Positions 43,563-57,621 of a DNA stretch of 64,000 bases are shown here, in pieces. The stretch lies in NCBI RefSeq assembly GCF_028583425.1, contig NC_072807.1:29951001-30015000 (forward strand). Reading direction: 5' to 3'. Under the pieces are notes generated by a model. The model was not told the DNA's origin and did not search any database. It saw only the letters and a program-made list of their open reading frames with translations. The stretch is from Eublepharis macularius (Eukaryota; Chordata; Lepidosauria; Squamata; Eublepharidae). Position 1 is the first letter of the stretch. Each line of letters opens with the position of its first letter. The position numbers were made by a program, and so were the translations under genes.

Positions 43563-44149
43563 CTAATTTGATATCGACAACATTGCCTGCAAGAAGGTCC
43601 AGGATACAAGCTTAATAATAATATAAATATCTCTGACTTAGGTTTTGGTTTGCGTGAAGGTCTTTTGCCCTTCTTGGCCTACCTTGTTCAGTCTGTCAGG
43701 TGGCCTGTGGTCTACTGGGCCCGGCTGAGGCCTACTCTCCACCTGGGAGTCCTCCTGAGGAGACAGAAATCCAGTCAGGGGACAGGAATCTTTCAAGGGC
43801 TGGCTCTCCAAAATTGATACCAATAGGGACAATGCCTCAAAAATTGTAGTTTGGCACACCTGAGGCCTGTCCTGTGTGGCAGCAGCTGTTATGACAAAAA
43901 GAAGGCTTGAAAGGGGAAGGCCAAAGAACTGGAGGAGAGTTGGAGACATGGCGGCCTCCTGGAAAACAGAAAGGGCTACATTCTCCTGCAGGGCCGAGTA
44001 GGACATAGTCGCTTAAGTGAACGGCAGCTGCTGGAGACAAACTTTTGACATGCTCAGTTGAGGGAAATGGGACACAATCATGTCATTTTATGTTTTATTT
44101 TGTACTACCAGGTAATACCTACATATACTGGCTTGCATCCTACCACTGG
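43563..44149. other. Intergenic, no gene seen
   Basis: A 122-codon minus-strand frame at 43638-44006 contains wording such as FLSPQEDSQVESRPQPGPVDHR but no domain I know. It may be chance or an old repeat. Confidence 0.4.
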
Positions 44150-44335
44150 GTTGCGTTGCCAACCTCCAAGTGGGGCCTGGGGGTCTCTTGCAATTACAGC
44201 AGATCTCCAGACTACAATGATAAATTGTCCTTGAGGAAATGGAAGGTAGACTTTAGGGCAATTATACCCTGCCCCTACAAACCCCCCTCTCCAAATCTCC
44301 AGGAATTTCCCAACTCAGAGTTAGCAACTCTTCCT
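44150..44335. repeat. Interspersed repeat, GTTGCCAGCCTCCAGG family
   Basis: GCGTTGCCAACCTCCAAGTG, TCTCTTGCAATTACAGCAGA and CCAAATCTCCAGGAATTTCC match the copy at 4311 in the same orientation, ending near CCCAACTCAGAGTTAGCAAC. Confidence 0.6.
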
Positions 44336-47300
44336 CTTGACTCAGCAAAGTTTGAAGCTTTCCAGAATAAGGAAACTTGTTCCATTAGAAGGGGCTCTTT
44401 CTGCACTGGAAGAGCCACTTCTGTTGGAGAATAGTCCATAGGGTGAAGGAAGGCTTTAAGCTTTGCTGAGCATAGTGATAGGACATAAGCCACTGTTTTA
44501 ACTAGAATTAAACGTGTGAACACGTTCCTTTGACTCGTCAAATATCAGTGTTACGATATATACATAATGCAGAAAGTTACAAAGACAGAAGATTAATTTT
44601 CTAATTCTGTTTTTTGCATGTTTTTTAAAAATCCCATATGCTCAACTGCACAACAACTTATTCCATCATGCACAAAAATGTTCAGCACTTGACAAAATTT
44701 GTCTACCTGCATGTTAGAATAAATCGAGTTAATCATAACCTCACACCCATGCTATTTTGGAAACTTTTACTCTAATATTTTCTGCATGGCTGTGTGATCT
44801 ATTGTGGCCTAGCACTACTTTAAATAATAACACAAAAAGCACAAGATGAAATCCTGTTTCAGTAGCCTTTATTTTAAAAACCTTTACATATTCCCTACTG
44901 GCTGTGCCATTCCCCGCTTTGGAACATCTATCTCAGGGCAGTCATTTATGCAAACTCAAAGCACACACTGGTCTAGTCTGGTGAAGTTGTATTGGAGCTA
45001 GTATAGTCCTTAGAATAAACTTCGGGACTTTTGTTACCTGGAAAACCCCTAAAACACTTTGCAGTTTCTCGTAACATCTCTAGTGTTTTGTTTTCCTTGG
45101 ATTCGTGCCTTCCAACCACCCGTATACGGCTTCTTAAGATTATCTTTTAACATAGCACAACAATGTTGTGGCAGTATGGATCAAAAGTCCATGCTGTTCA
45201 CTTTTGATGTTGCTACCTTTGCTCAGTGCAACAGAAAGGTTTTTGAAAAGGGGGGACAATTGAGTATTTCTAACATGGTCAGTATCCTAATTTGTGCTAC
45301 AGCTTCATTAGTTGCTTAGAGTCGTGTATATGAAATTTGATGTGGGGTGTATTTAGCCCAGGTCTTTGCCAGAACTTATACAAAAAACTTTTTAAACTAG
45401 ACATACCAGGAACTGAAACAGGGACTTTGTGCATGGAAAGCATGTGCTCATTCATTGAGCTATAGCTCCTCCTAAATGACATAACCGCTTTTGGTTATGT
45501 ACTGGGCTTCAGTTCTGTATTGGAGTTTCCAGGTCATTCATGAGGGCATTTTGAAAAAGGAATTTAATTTCCCTAAGACACTGCTTAAGTTCAAAATCAG
45601 CAGAAGGTCACTAGAAACTGGAAGACACATAGCCGTGATGGGAAATGAACCCATCAATCTTTCATTTGTACTACCCTTGAAGAATGATTGTCCTTTGCAG
45701 CCAGCGAGGCCTCTGTCATCACCATCATCCATATTCATCATGTGATGAGCCAATTCATTTAAATTCTAAAATGTAATTAAAAAATAACAGCCATTTTTTC
45801 TACTGTGGCATTCAGTGCTGCCTTTAGATTTAAACACCAGGCTCCCACTCCAAATAGCCCTTACCTAGCTGCTTACCCTTTGGAAAAGTATGTCATTTTA
45901 CTCTTCAGTAAAAGAACATCTCTATACATAGGCTTGGATTTGGATTGGTTTCTATGGGTGCAAGAATTTGTGCTCCTAAAATGTAATTCCGCCCACCCCA
46001 TCCTATCAGTGGAAGCCCGAAATGCACTCTCAAATCCTGTTCTTGGAAGACAGGGGAACCCCCCAAGAACAGGATTTCTGGGATATTTGGGGCTGCCATG
46101 GGAAGGCAAAATGGGAAAACTGCCCTCCGAGAGTGGAAATCCTTGCACTTATGGAAATGTTAACCTGGTTCCAACCCACAGCCTCCAAATAATTGTTTGT
46201 GTTAGGATACAAAAGCATTTTTATGCAACTTGGTTGCATAAAACCTAAAAGGGAAAAATAGACTGTAATCATTAATTTACTGTACAATTCTAAAGTCACA
46301 CTGTTCTTAGTCCACTGCTATCAACGGGCTCCGAAGTATGTAACCCTGTTTAGGGTTATACTGCTAGTTTATTTAATCAGTAGACTTACCATTCCATGGA
46401 AACTGTAAAGCAATGGAGTGGAAATCCCCTCTGACAGACTGCCTTCTCCCTTAAGGCTCTTTCAGATGAGAATGTCTAAGGTTGATTGAAAATGCCTTTT
46501 TAATTAGATTATCATTGTAACAGGATGTTTATTATGTTTATCTTTTACCGTCTTTCTGTGGAACCCATAAAGGCATACATAAGGTTTCTGGGAGATCTTC
46601 CATCCATGTAGTGACCAGATCAAATCTGTTTTGCTAAAGCAAGATGGCAGTATCAGAGCATGCCCTAAGATAATCCACTCCATTCTTCCCCAGGAGATCA
46701 TGATTCCACAGCAAATCCATGTGGTAGGTCTGCCTGAGATGCAGCAATTTTTCCAAGGCTACCCAATAAACTGCATGGCAGAGCTGAGCTCTCTCTTTGA
46801 GAATGCACATGTCAAGTGAATATAAAGGAGATGTTTTGATTGCCTGACCCAAGCTGTTCTCAGAACCAGTCCCTGGGTACAGATACAGTGAAGACAATAC
46901 AAAATGAGGGAGAGAATGTTGTCTTGTCCCAAGGAAGAGAACAGAACACACATCGAGTGAAGGCAATCTCCGGTGGGCTTTAAGAATGTAATCCACCTGC
47001 TGACCCCTTGCCCTGAATTCATGAATCCATGCAGCAAACTAGCCACAACACACACCAAATTTCTTTGAAGATACTTAGCTTGTTCAGAAAACAGAAATTT
47101 TTAATTATGCTTTCATACAAGCAGAGTGAGGAAGAAGAGCTGTGAGAACCCAGCAAAAAAAAAATTGCTTGAATGTCTTGTATCATTTCCCCTCTCCTTT
47201 TTGAATTTAAATTTCAGCTCTAGTAAGTGTTCTACAACCCTGCTGAGTGACTAGTTGCAGTGAACAGCATGGACAGCAGTTTAAACCCACTCCCCCACCA

Positions 47301-48619
47301 CACGCTTCAAAATGGCCTGCTGACACAGCCTCCTTCATCTCAACAACACATTCCAGCTATATATTCCCATCTGTTTAGGAAGCTGCAGACCAATAAAAAA
47401 TGAATTTAAAAAGCTGTATTTGTTATATTCACTACTGTAACAAAAACAAACGTGAATAAAAAGAACAAAGATGACCATTAATTTAATTATTTTCACTGGA
47501 GCCTAGCAGTCTGGGTAAAGAGTTCAAGGAGGTAAGAAAAAGGTAGGGAGAGAGATGAAATTGACATCTATGTTTTCCAATCATCCAAGTCAAGCAAATC
47601 TTACAACAGCAGAAGTTCAAGCAGAAGTCAAGAAGAGAGGGGAAAGAAGAAAGAGTTGGAAATCAACATCAAAGTACTCCAGTTGAAACAAAAATGAACG
47701 TCATAAAAATTAATGAGAAGAGAAATAAATATAACAAAAAACAAATTAAGCTTTTGAACCAAAACATAAACATTCCTCTTGGGTACCACCATGATGGGTG
47801 CCTTCTAAGTTCCTGGGAGAAGGAGTATTATGATTTCCTGTAAGTTTCAGCTTTTTATTGTATCTTTATTTTGGTAACAGACAAAAGAAGTGTCAGGAAT
47901 ATATAGAAAAGAGTGTTAACTTTTTTTTTAAATTAAAAGCATTTGGAGCCAATCATAGACACAGAGATTCTCAATATGTAAAATACAATTTATTACATGG
48001 AGGCCCGTTCATAGGTATCAACACAACATTTTCCATTCAAAACTCAAAATATCTTGTTGAGTAAATACTGCCTAATTGAACATGTGCAGTGTGTCAAGCC
48101 TGGCATTGTACAATGTGCTCTAACATTTACAGTTTTTACAACGCGTTCAATTTGTCACAGGCATAATTTGCCACAAACATTGCAAAGCAGAGAGAATCAT
48201 TTCCCTCAAAATGAAGGTGTGGGAACTGATTTGACAAGGACTGTAGAAGTCAGAGAAGTTCCCAGCTAGCAACAGAAAGTGAGTTATATTACAGTTGAAA
48301 TCGTTCTTGACAGCCAGACATTTTTATGAACAAAAGAACCACCTAATATAAGTATTTACACCTCTTAAAAATAAATATTTTTAAAAAATCTATTCCATAA
48401 GTGAATTTCAAGTGGTTGGCTGAACTAGCAATACCCAAAAGGTTAATTGTTCAAATCTGGACTGAAATAAGTCTAAAGAGATGTTTTCTGAATTTTTACA
48501 AAGTATCCCTTACAAAGATCCTGGTGTGGCTACATCCATCTGCCAAATAGCCTTCCTACAATTTGCTTTTCCTCCCATGGAAGAGCCACTGAATTGGAGG
48601 GAGCCTCAGATTGGTTTCA
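44336..48619. other. Intergenic, low repeat content, no gene seen
   Basis: About 4.3 kb of AT-rich DNA. A diverged SINE fragment on the minus strand lies near 45385-45475 (AGCTATAGCTCAATGAATGA). A short perfect hairpin is at 46032-46077. Frames at 45805-46248, 46634-46996 and 46759-47058 show no domain and no splice-flanked homology. No exon of BCL2L10 or GNB5 is seen here. Confidence 0.5.
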
Positions 48620-48676
48620 AATTTGAGCCAAAAGGAAAGGCGGGGTACGATTATTTTAATAAATAAATAAATAAAC
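48620..48676 (+). repeat. L2-like LINE tail fragment with (TAAA)n
   Basis: GAAAGGCGGGGTACGATTAT followed by AATAAATAAATAAATAAA is the usual 3' end of L2-like elements or of SINEs that borrow it. Confidence 0.55.
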
Positions 48677-49477
48677 TTTGCTCAGTGGAGTGATAGGATA
48701 CGGGCAAGGATCCGCCCTATTGTATTTTTACAGCAGTCAGACTAGCTTGGAAGCAATCTCACAGCATTCAATAAGAACTTACATTTCCCTCACTTGGGCA
48801 GGGCTGACAAAGCTCAGGACTCAATGTGTGCCTTCTGTTTATTTGGACGGGAGATACAGTCAAATTTCTGCGGTCTTTTGATTTTATGTCTGTGGTACTG
48901 ACCAAGTTAAAGACATTGAACATCATGTGTTCTAGTACCCTTATGATGGGTCAAGGATGACACTTTGTACAGACTATAATTGATATTGTTTGTAACCTAT
49001 CTGATGGACACATATATCACATATAGAGATTCTTTATGTGGTGGTAGCTTTAAAAAATTAGGCAGAAGTATTGGATGAAGCAGCTGTCTGTTACACAGGC
49101 AATTCTCTGACCTAGAGTTTTATTGTGAAATGTAGCTGTTAAACTTCCCCTGTGTTGTTCGGTGGGGTTGATTTTTTTTTGTAAACCCCTATGGCTAAAT
49201 ACAGTGGCTTGACATGACTGCATTCACAGCAAACAAAACCTGCCTGTCTCCCAGGATGAGCAAGTTTGCAGCACGGTTCAGTTTTAACTGGGAAAAGCCA
49301 GCCACACAGGACGCTTGCTGGTTAGCGTCCATGATTTTATGAACATACCTGCCCCCAGTCTCATCAGACTAGCTTTACAAAAGCTTTAAAAATATTTACA
49401 GGAAGGATGAGACCATAAAAATGTTAACATTTATGTTTTTTAAACTCACTTTTTAAGAAAAGGTGGACAGTCTTTAT
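48677..49477. other. Intergenic, no gene seen
   Basis: No coding or repeat signal recognised. Confidence 0.45.
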
Positions 49478-49794
49478 TAGGGGTGTGCAATCCAGGATTC
49501 GTGATCCAGAATTCAGGGTGATCCAGCATAATCCATAATCACATAAGAGAATCCTGGAATTGATCCAGGGAATCTGCTGGGCCGGATTAGTTGGCTGCAG
49601 GCAGTTGCAGGCGGCGGCAGCAGCAGAGGCAGAACAGCAGAGAGCAAGTTAAATTCAGCAGAGAGCTGGATAAATTCAGGATTCTCTAACTGGATTAGAG
49701 AATCTGACCCAGATTGCAAGGATACTTAAAAGTTTTTCATATCCCTAAAACTCAGATCCAGATCACCTGGGTTTTTTTGGGGTGCACACCTCTA
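49478..49794. mobile_element. hAT-like MITE with TAGRGGTGTGCA ends
   Basis: The left end TAGGGGTGTGCAATCC is mirrored by the right end GGGGTGCACACCTCTA. The interior repeats GATCCAG/CTGGATC words. The flanks GTCTTTAT and GTTTATGT share GTTTAT-like text but do not give a clean 8 bp duplication. Related in its tips to 3823-4178. Confidence 0.6.
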
Positions 49795-49879
49795 GTTTAT
49801 GTGTGGTGGACAAGCCTAAACCACCATATTACGTAGCATTTTGTATATCTGGCCTCATCCCTACTGATAAAAAATTCAC

Positions 49880-50005
49880 TATGACGGATGAAGGGAGCAT
49901 GGACTTTCAAAAGCTCACACTCTGGAGATCTCTGCGCTACTGGACCCAAATCTTGCTCTTCTACCACAGACCAACACAACTGCACTATAACATGCAGTTA
50001 AGTCT
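49880..50005 (+). repeat. Interspersed repeat, AAGCTCATACC family
   Basis: GATGAAGGGAGCATGGACTT, TCAAAAGCTCACACTCTGGA and TACTGGACCCAAATCTTGCT, ending CACAGACCAACACAACTGC. Same plan as 56905. Confidence 0.6.
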
Positions 50006-50573
50006 TTCACACAGGTTAAAAACTCTGATGCACATGTAGGTTTTCCCGGTGGGTAAGGTTCCCCCCATTTAATTCACAGTTGAGAATAGTTCCTTGAATG
50101 CTGTTGGGTCAAAGCTTCAGCGGAGGGGTGGCCTGAGGGTTTTATTTAGATAGGAACAGAGATTGCTACAGAGCTCAAGATCTCATCATATTCTGCGGCA
50201 GACCAAAATGCATTGAAAACCAGACCCACAAGCAGACCAGACTGGAACAAAGACTAGCAAGCTTTTCAGGGAAATAAAGCCAGCATATGACAGTGCTGGA
50301 ATTCCTGATATGGAAAAGGTCACTTATGAGAACACTGTACAAGCTTTAGAGGATATAGAAATAGAGCATTCAGGTAACTATGATGTCTAATATTAGTCTC
50401 AATATGCACCAGAAAAGGTCAATATGAGAGGCTCGCCTTGTGAGATCTGATTTTAAGTACAGATGCTTGGAGCTAAATATAGTAGTATCTACAGTTGCAT
50501 TATATGTTGCATAGTATGTAATTTAACTTTCAGCTATATGATTTTGCAGTCATCTCGGGTTCTGTAGCAGGGG
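50006..50573. other. Intergenic, no gene seen
   Basis: No signal recognised. Confidence 0.45.
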
Positions 50574-50790
50574 TCTGCAACCTGTGGCTCTACAGCCAAA
50601 CGTGGCTCAGTGTGGAACCAAATATAGTACTTTCCGCAAAAAAACCCAAAACTTTAAGATATATTGGAAGGTCAGGTGCGATGCTATAATGCTGTTTGAC
50701 TGGATTGTTTTTACCATATTCTGTAATCTGCCTTGAGTCTCAGTGAGAAAGGCAGACTATAAATAACAAGAATAAATAAAATAATACATT
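50574..50790. repeat. hAT-like end fragment next to an L2-like tail
   Basis: CAGGGGTCTGCAACCTGTGG is a typical hAT-derivative left end with no matching right end. From about 50700, GTAATCTGCCTTGAGTCTCA, GTGAGAAAGGCAGACTATAA and an AATAAATAAA tail form an L2-like 3' end. Confidence 0.5.
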
Positions 50791-50975
50791 AGAAAAATAT
50801 ACATGGAAAGTTGCTTCCAGCCTGGAATTGGGAAACTTGTGCTCACAAAGGAGCCCCATAAACTCTCAGGAACTCCTGCACTGTATGAGGAACCACTGAA
50901 CCCAGGGTAGTTAAATCATGTGTAAATCACATGCCAGGGGCTTTTCCTTCACTGAGCCACACCTCCTTCCCTAAT

Positions 50976-51062
50976 AGCGCAATCCTAAACCGAGTTACTC
51001 CAGTCTAAGCCCATTGAAATCAATGGGCTTGGACTGGAGTAACTCTGTTCAGGATTGCACTG
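50976..51062. mobile_element. Short near-palindromic element (GCGCAATCC)
   Basis: GCGCAATCCTAAACCGAGTT and ACTCCAGTCTAAGCCCATTG are mirrored by CAATGGGCTTGGACTGGAGT and AACTCTGTTCAGGATTGCAC, with only a few mismatches. This is the sharper of two close copies (other at 22989-23076). Confidence 0.72.
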
Positions 51063-53069
51063 TAAATCTGTCTCTCTCTTTATACCTTCTGCTTAGCCTA
51101 GGTGAGCTACTCAAATTCTTATGTAAAGGGATTCTAAGGAGATTTTTTTGTTTAATCATCTCTACTGATATGTCATGCAAAATTCCTTCACCACTGCAGA
51201 TAGCGGCAGCGTGGATGACTCAGAAGGTTTTAGTTAGTACTTGCAACGCAGTGTCTCTGTAATTCAAAATAATACCGTCAAACAATATGAATTTATACTT
51301 TCTAGGGGACTACCTAGCAATTATCTCACAAACAGATACATTAAAACCACTCTGCCATACAATTTTGCTTTATACATACAAGTTATTTCAGTTCAAAACA
51401 CATCCATTAAATTGTGGAATCTAAAAACAGTTTAAAAGGGGATCAAACGGATTCTTCTTACTAAAAAAAACACTTTTATATAATAGCTATGATCTTTAAC
51501 AGGATATTGATTGGGTCTTTAAGAACCCATCCTGGAGATACTTACATAAATGCTAACTTGATTAAACTGCTAGACCAGATACCACGGTTCTCCATTTACT
51601 TAATCATTAGTGGATATGACAGGGTGTTGGGGTCTGCCCCACAGCATTTTATCACATAATTGAATTGTTTCCTAATTTGGGGCTTGAGAGGATGAGACCC
51701 TGGGTCCCCACCTCCCATAAATAAAAGTTGCAGAAGGTCCCCAATTCAATGGATAACTTCCCACTGGAGCACCTATTTTCTCTGTGAAAGAAAACATACA
51801 TGTTGCCTTTAGGTTTCTTCCAACAGGCAAAAATAGCAGCTCAGGAAATCTGAGGCTGGGGAAACGGAAGAATTAACCCCCCCCCTCCCCTAGGGAATCA
51901 TCATAATCTGAATGGAGGTTGCTATTTCTTCCCCCCAAATGCACTGGTGTTCCCGGAAGTACCACCATTTAACCTTGTTAAATGCATAGTTAGATTTTGC
52001 TAACAAACCACTGGTTCGGGGGAGCAATCAGCATCCAAAGGAAACAAATGGCAAAAAACAAAACCTGTGCTGATTTTTATTTATTCTAAACTGCACTTGT
52101 TGTTTTTATGCCCCACATTCGGCAGTAAACTGAGAAATTTTTCAAAAAAACCAAGACTGCTTTGCACATTCCAAGGAACTTGACAAAGAGGAGGAATAAG
52201 TGACTCACACTTCTCGCCCATGCTGTTTGGGAGTCCTGGTTGAGCCAATACCTCTTTTCTTAGCTTTGTCTGATTTTCTCTTAGTTTCTACGCCTAGCAT
52301 TTTATTCCTCCTTTTACTAGCTGTAGAATTTATTTTAGAAAAATATCAATGCAAAACAACATTGTTAATTACACTTGATACTACGATATTAAGTACAAAA
52401 TCCCACGCCGTCTTACCGTGGGTTGGTCATTACAGTCAGTAATGTGTTCTTTGCAATCCACACATCAGCCCTCTATTCTGCTCACCTTAAAAACTGACTG
52501 CAAAACATCTCCTTTTGCCTGGAGGTGACAGAGCATGTTACAAGACCCAGTATGGTTTTCTGCCATTTAGTGCTATAAACACAACCAGCAATATGCGTTA
52601 TATTCTCAACAAGGATCAAGTTTGCTGCAGTGAACCAAAAATTGCAGTTTCAAGTTACCAACAGAAGGACATGGCAAGTAAGAACAGATTCCAGAAGTGA
52701 ATTCGGTTGAAAAGAAATAGAGGGTTTGATCTCGACTAAGTTTTCTGCTGGTGGAAGGCACTTCTGCCAACAACAGAACTTGCCTGCCCCCTCCCCATAC
52801 ACACACTGCAGCCGATTGATCTCTCTGAAATGCTGCTCCTCAGTTGACATGAGGGGCAGGAATGGCATGGGGACAAAGTGAGGGTTTGCAGCAGGAAGGG
52901 AGAACTGACAGAAATTATACCTCCCCTTCTGCAAGTGGAAGAACCCTCAGGACCTTCCCTGGTGGAATCTTATAGGAAGAAGTGGAGTGTCCTGTAATGA
53001 TGCCGAGGCTCAAGCAATGGAGCGGTGGGGGAGACCTGCATATTCTTCATGAGATACGCATACTCTCTT
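51063..53069. other. Intergenic, no gene seen
   Basis: AT-rich, with short frames only. A C run lies near 51880. No repeat with clear ends was recognised. Confidence 0.45.
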
Positions 53070-53815
53070 CCCACATCACAAGAACACAGTAATCCATGTA
53101 ACGGTCACCTCCAGGCTAGACTACTGCAACTCACTCTACGCTGGGCTGCCCTTGGGCCTGACTCGGAAGTTACAGCTAGTCCAGAATGCAGCGGCACATG
53201 TCCTTACTGGAACACCAGTCTGAGCGCACATTGAGCCAGCTGCACTGGCTCTCAGTGGAGTTCCGGATCCGGTTCAAAGTGTTTAAAGCCCTTCACGGAC
53301 TGGGACCTGCATACCTGCGGGACCGCCTCTTCCATTACGTCCCCTGCAGGGTGTTGCGCTCTGCAGACAAACAACTCCTGGTGGTCCCCGGCCCGAAGAA
53401 CATCCATCTGGCCTCAGCCAGGGCCAGAGCTTTTTCTGCCCTGGCCCCAGCCTGGTGGAACGCTCTCCCGCTGGAGATCCAGGCCCTGGGGGACCTGTTA
53501 CAGTGTCACAGGGCCTGTAAAACGGAGATGTTCCGCCAGGCCTTCGGCTGAGTGCCAGCGGGTGTCCTCCTTCTTCCATCTAAGACCACCACTTCTTCTG
53601 GGGCTGCCCTCGGCCATCTGCTATGCCCATATACGGACTCCCAATATTTGTTTAAGTAGCCTGCACCTGGACTATTTTAATGACTTTTTAAAAATTATTA
53701 TTGATTTTATGTTTTTGTGACTTTTAATGTATTTTTTGAATGTTGTTAGCTGCCCTGAGCCCATCTGTGGGGAGGGCAGGGTATAAATAAAATCAAATAA
53801 ATATAAATAAATAAA
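53070..53815 (+). mobile_element. L2-like LINE, 5'-truncated 3' end
   Basis: It carries the C-terminal end of ORF2. Text translating as TSRLDYCNSLYAGLPL precedes 53186-53551, an open frame with LSQLHWLSVEFRIRFKVFKA, LGPAYLRDRL and ALAPAWWNALPLEIQ. The 3' tail GCTGCCCTGAGCCCATCTGT, GGGAGGGCAGGGTATAAATA and (AAATA)n is diagnostic. At least one frame change lies between the two coding parts. It is better preserved than the copy upstream of BCL2L10, so probably younger. Confidence 0.82.
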
Positions 53816-54169
53816 CACACATTTCTCAGGCTCAGTGTCAAAAAGTGGGGCAGTTGGAGCATCTACTGATACCTACAGACTAGCCAAAGGCCTCACTCCC
53901 GCCACCGGTGTATGGCTGGTGGTAGGAATGCCTGGTTACAGCAAGGGACGCAGAACACACAAGGAGCCCTACCTGAGGCTCTGCTTCCTCCTCCGTGGGT
54001 CCTTCCCCATGGGGAAATGAAAGACTGCCTTTCTGGTGAAAGAGCAGTGAGGAGGGGGAGAAAGGAAGGGAGGTGAGAACGGGAGGCAATTATGAAAGGA
54101 GCTGAGGGTTCCTTCTGTCCCAGGGCCTGTTGATGTCTGCAGCCATCGTCGAAATCTCTCCTTGCTCCA
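53816..54169. other. Intergenic, no gene seen
   Basis: Frames on both strands are short and mirror each other. No family recognised. Confidence 0.4.
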
Positions 54170-54470
54170 TGAATAACCAAGTTGGGTCAGACCAATGGCC
54201 CACCTCGTTCAGCATCCTGTTTTCAACAATGGTATGTCAGATTCTACAGGGAAGCCCAAAAGCAGGGCAGGCAGACAGCAGCCTGGCTTCCCCCCAGCAT
54301 CTGAGAAGCAGAAACATTCTCTGATCCCAGACACTCTCATCATGGCTAACAGACAGTGACAGACCTATCCACCCACAAGTCTGTCCAACATCCCCTTTTA
54401 AATTCATCTAAAGCAGTGGCTATCATGAAATCTTGCGGCGGTGAGTTCCACAAGTCACCTACTCATTGCA
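54170..54470. repeat. Unclassified interspersed repeat, CAGACCAATGGCCCA family
   Basis: GTTGGGTCAGACCAATGGCC, TTCAGCATCCTGTTTTCAAC, CATCATGGCTAACAGACAG, CCAACATCCCCTTTTAAATT and GGCGGTGAGTTCCACAAGTC. This wording recurs in pieces at 22325 and 23091. Confidence 0.5.
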
Positions 54471-55108
54471 TGCAGTAGTAATAACAGAAGTATGGAGCAG
54501 GGTAGGGGGACACGAAGGGGGAAACACTCATTTGTTCTCTCTTGTTGCCTTTACGGAGTGTGCAAATGAGCCTGAAAAACCCTGACAAAGGCAAGGAGTT
54601 TGTATTATTTCCAAGTTGACTGGTGGAAGAAATGTAATTCATGCAACTACTACACAATAATGTGCACTAAAATACTAAATTCTGTTTTACAGGTTATTTG
54701 AACAGAAGTCTGGCTTTTAGAATTATTAAACTATTTTCTAAGAAAAAAAAGTCGTTTCAAAACCAGCATTAAAAACAGCTTATTATACCACACACAGATT
54801 TTTTTCCCCCTTCCACTGTAGGATAAAAGTGTATTTACCTTTTCTAACTAGTAGTGTTTGGGCAATGGTTTGATAACCCTGGCAAAATATTGTTCAGTCA
54901 TTTGACTACCAGATTGTTCCAAGTTGTTTCTTTGTTGCAGCTTTTTTCTTTTTCATTTTCTTTTTTTTTTGCAAATGGAGATTTCCTTTTTGTATCCTAG
55001 GATGTCAATTTTAGTGCATATTCGGGGATAGTGCTGAAGATTATGCCCAGATCTGCAGAGAGAAAAATAAAACTACAATTAGGAACTATGGCAATATTTG
55101 GTTTTTCC
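54471..55108. other. Intergenic, no gene seen
   Basis: AT-rich with a T run near 54960. No signal recognised. Confidence 0.45.
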
Positions 55109-55542
55109 CAGGGGTCATTTCGTAGAAAAAGAGCGGGAGGAACTCATTAGCATAACTCATTAGCATATGCCACGCCCCTTGACATCAACAGAAATGTGTC
55201 ATTAGCATAACTGATTTGCATATGCCGCACCCCCTGACATCACCTATCCTGGCTGGTTTGGACCCAATCCTGGCCATTCAGGACCGAAATTGGGCCCAAA
55301 ATGGCAAAAAGAGGCTGAAAATGGCCGAAAAGGGGCCCAAAATGCTCAGGATTGGGCTGCTGCTGAACAGGAGAGTGATCCTCTGCCTGTCAGAGGCCTG
55401 ATCTGGGCCGTTTTGGACCCAATCCAGGACGAAACGGCCCCAAATGGCCGAGAGTCAGGTGGGCAGGGCCACCTGACATCTGACCTCTTTGGGGAACTGC
55501 CGGAACTGCCTTCCTGCATGTTCCCCCTTGAAATGAGCCCTG
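55109..55542. mobile_element. hAT-like MITE, second family (CAGGGGTCATTTC)
   Basis: Left end CAGGGGTCATTTCGTAG, right end TTGAAATGAGCCCTG (inverted tips). A perfect 8 bp target duplication, GTTTTTCC, lies at 55101-55108 and 55543-55550. Inside, CATAACTCATTAGCATATGC and CATAACTGATTTGCATATGC are a direct repeat, and AAAATGGC/GAAAATGGCC words recur. 434 bp, no coding capacity. It lies about 0.7 kb past the GNB5 3' end. Confidence 0.85.
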
Positions 55543-56209
55543 GTTTTTCCATTGTAAATTTCATGTTACAGTAGAAACCTGAATTTGTTCTTTTAATTTC
55601 ATCATATAAGGATGGGGTTGCTGGTTTAATGGGCCAGTGAATGAACCAGTGTGCAGTACTGAACAGAGTTTAGGAGTATTTGGATATTTCCAATCTGAAA
55701 CTAAACAGGGTGTTTCAGGGACTGTTTGAGATCAGAATATCTGAATGCACACCCCATCACAGTACCAGACCAGAAGTAGGGAGACCTGAGTTTGAATTCT
55801 CACATGGAAAAGCACTGTCTTTCAGTGCAGAGAGGTGACATTGGAAGTTCCATGAACACAGCTTCCAGGAATTCTTTTTCTCTAAGAAACAGATGGTGGG
55901 ACCCCAAAGTGGATTGGGTCAAAGTGCAAGGAAGGAGGTTAAGCCTTCCCCTCATGCCATTTCCCCCAATCCAAACTGGACTCACAGAACTGCAAATTGT
56001 CCTGCTGTACACTTCCTCGAGAAAGGGTGGGATGAAAATGTAATGATGTCAGAATTTTCCTAAGACTGAGGGCCACCCGTTCACGCACCCTCTAGCTGGT
56101 GATACGTCACAGAAGAATTAATGCATGTTTCCCATCACACACATGTGTTTCCATAACATGGGCCATGAGAAAATGTTATATGAATATCTTTAATAAATTA
56201 AAAAGCAAT

Positions 56210-56215
56210 TTTATT
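56210..56215 (-). terminator. GNB5: Candidate poly(A) signal of GNB5
   Basis: TTTATT on plus is AATAAA on minus, only a few bases past the in-frame TAA of the last exon as read (56219). If used, the 3' UTR would be very short. Signals further downstream may serve instead. Confidence 0.35.
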
Positions 56216-56218
56216 AAA

Positions 56219-57621
<1,403 letters not shown>

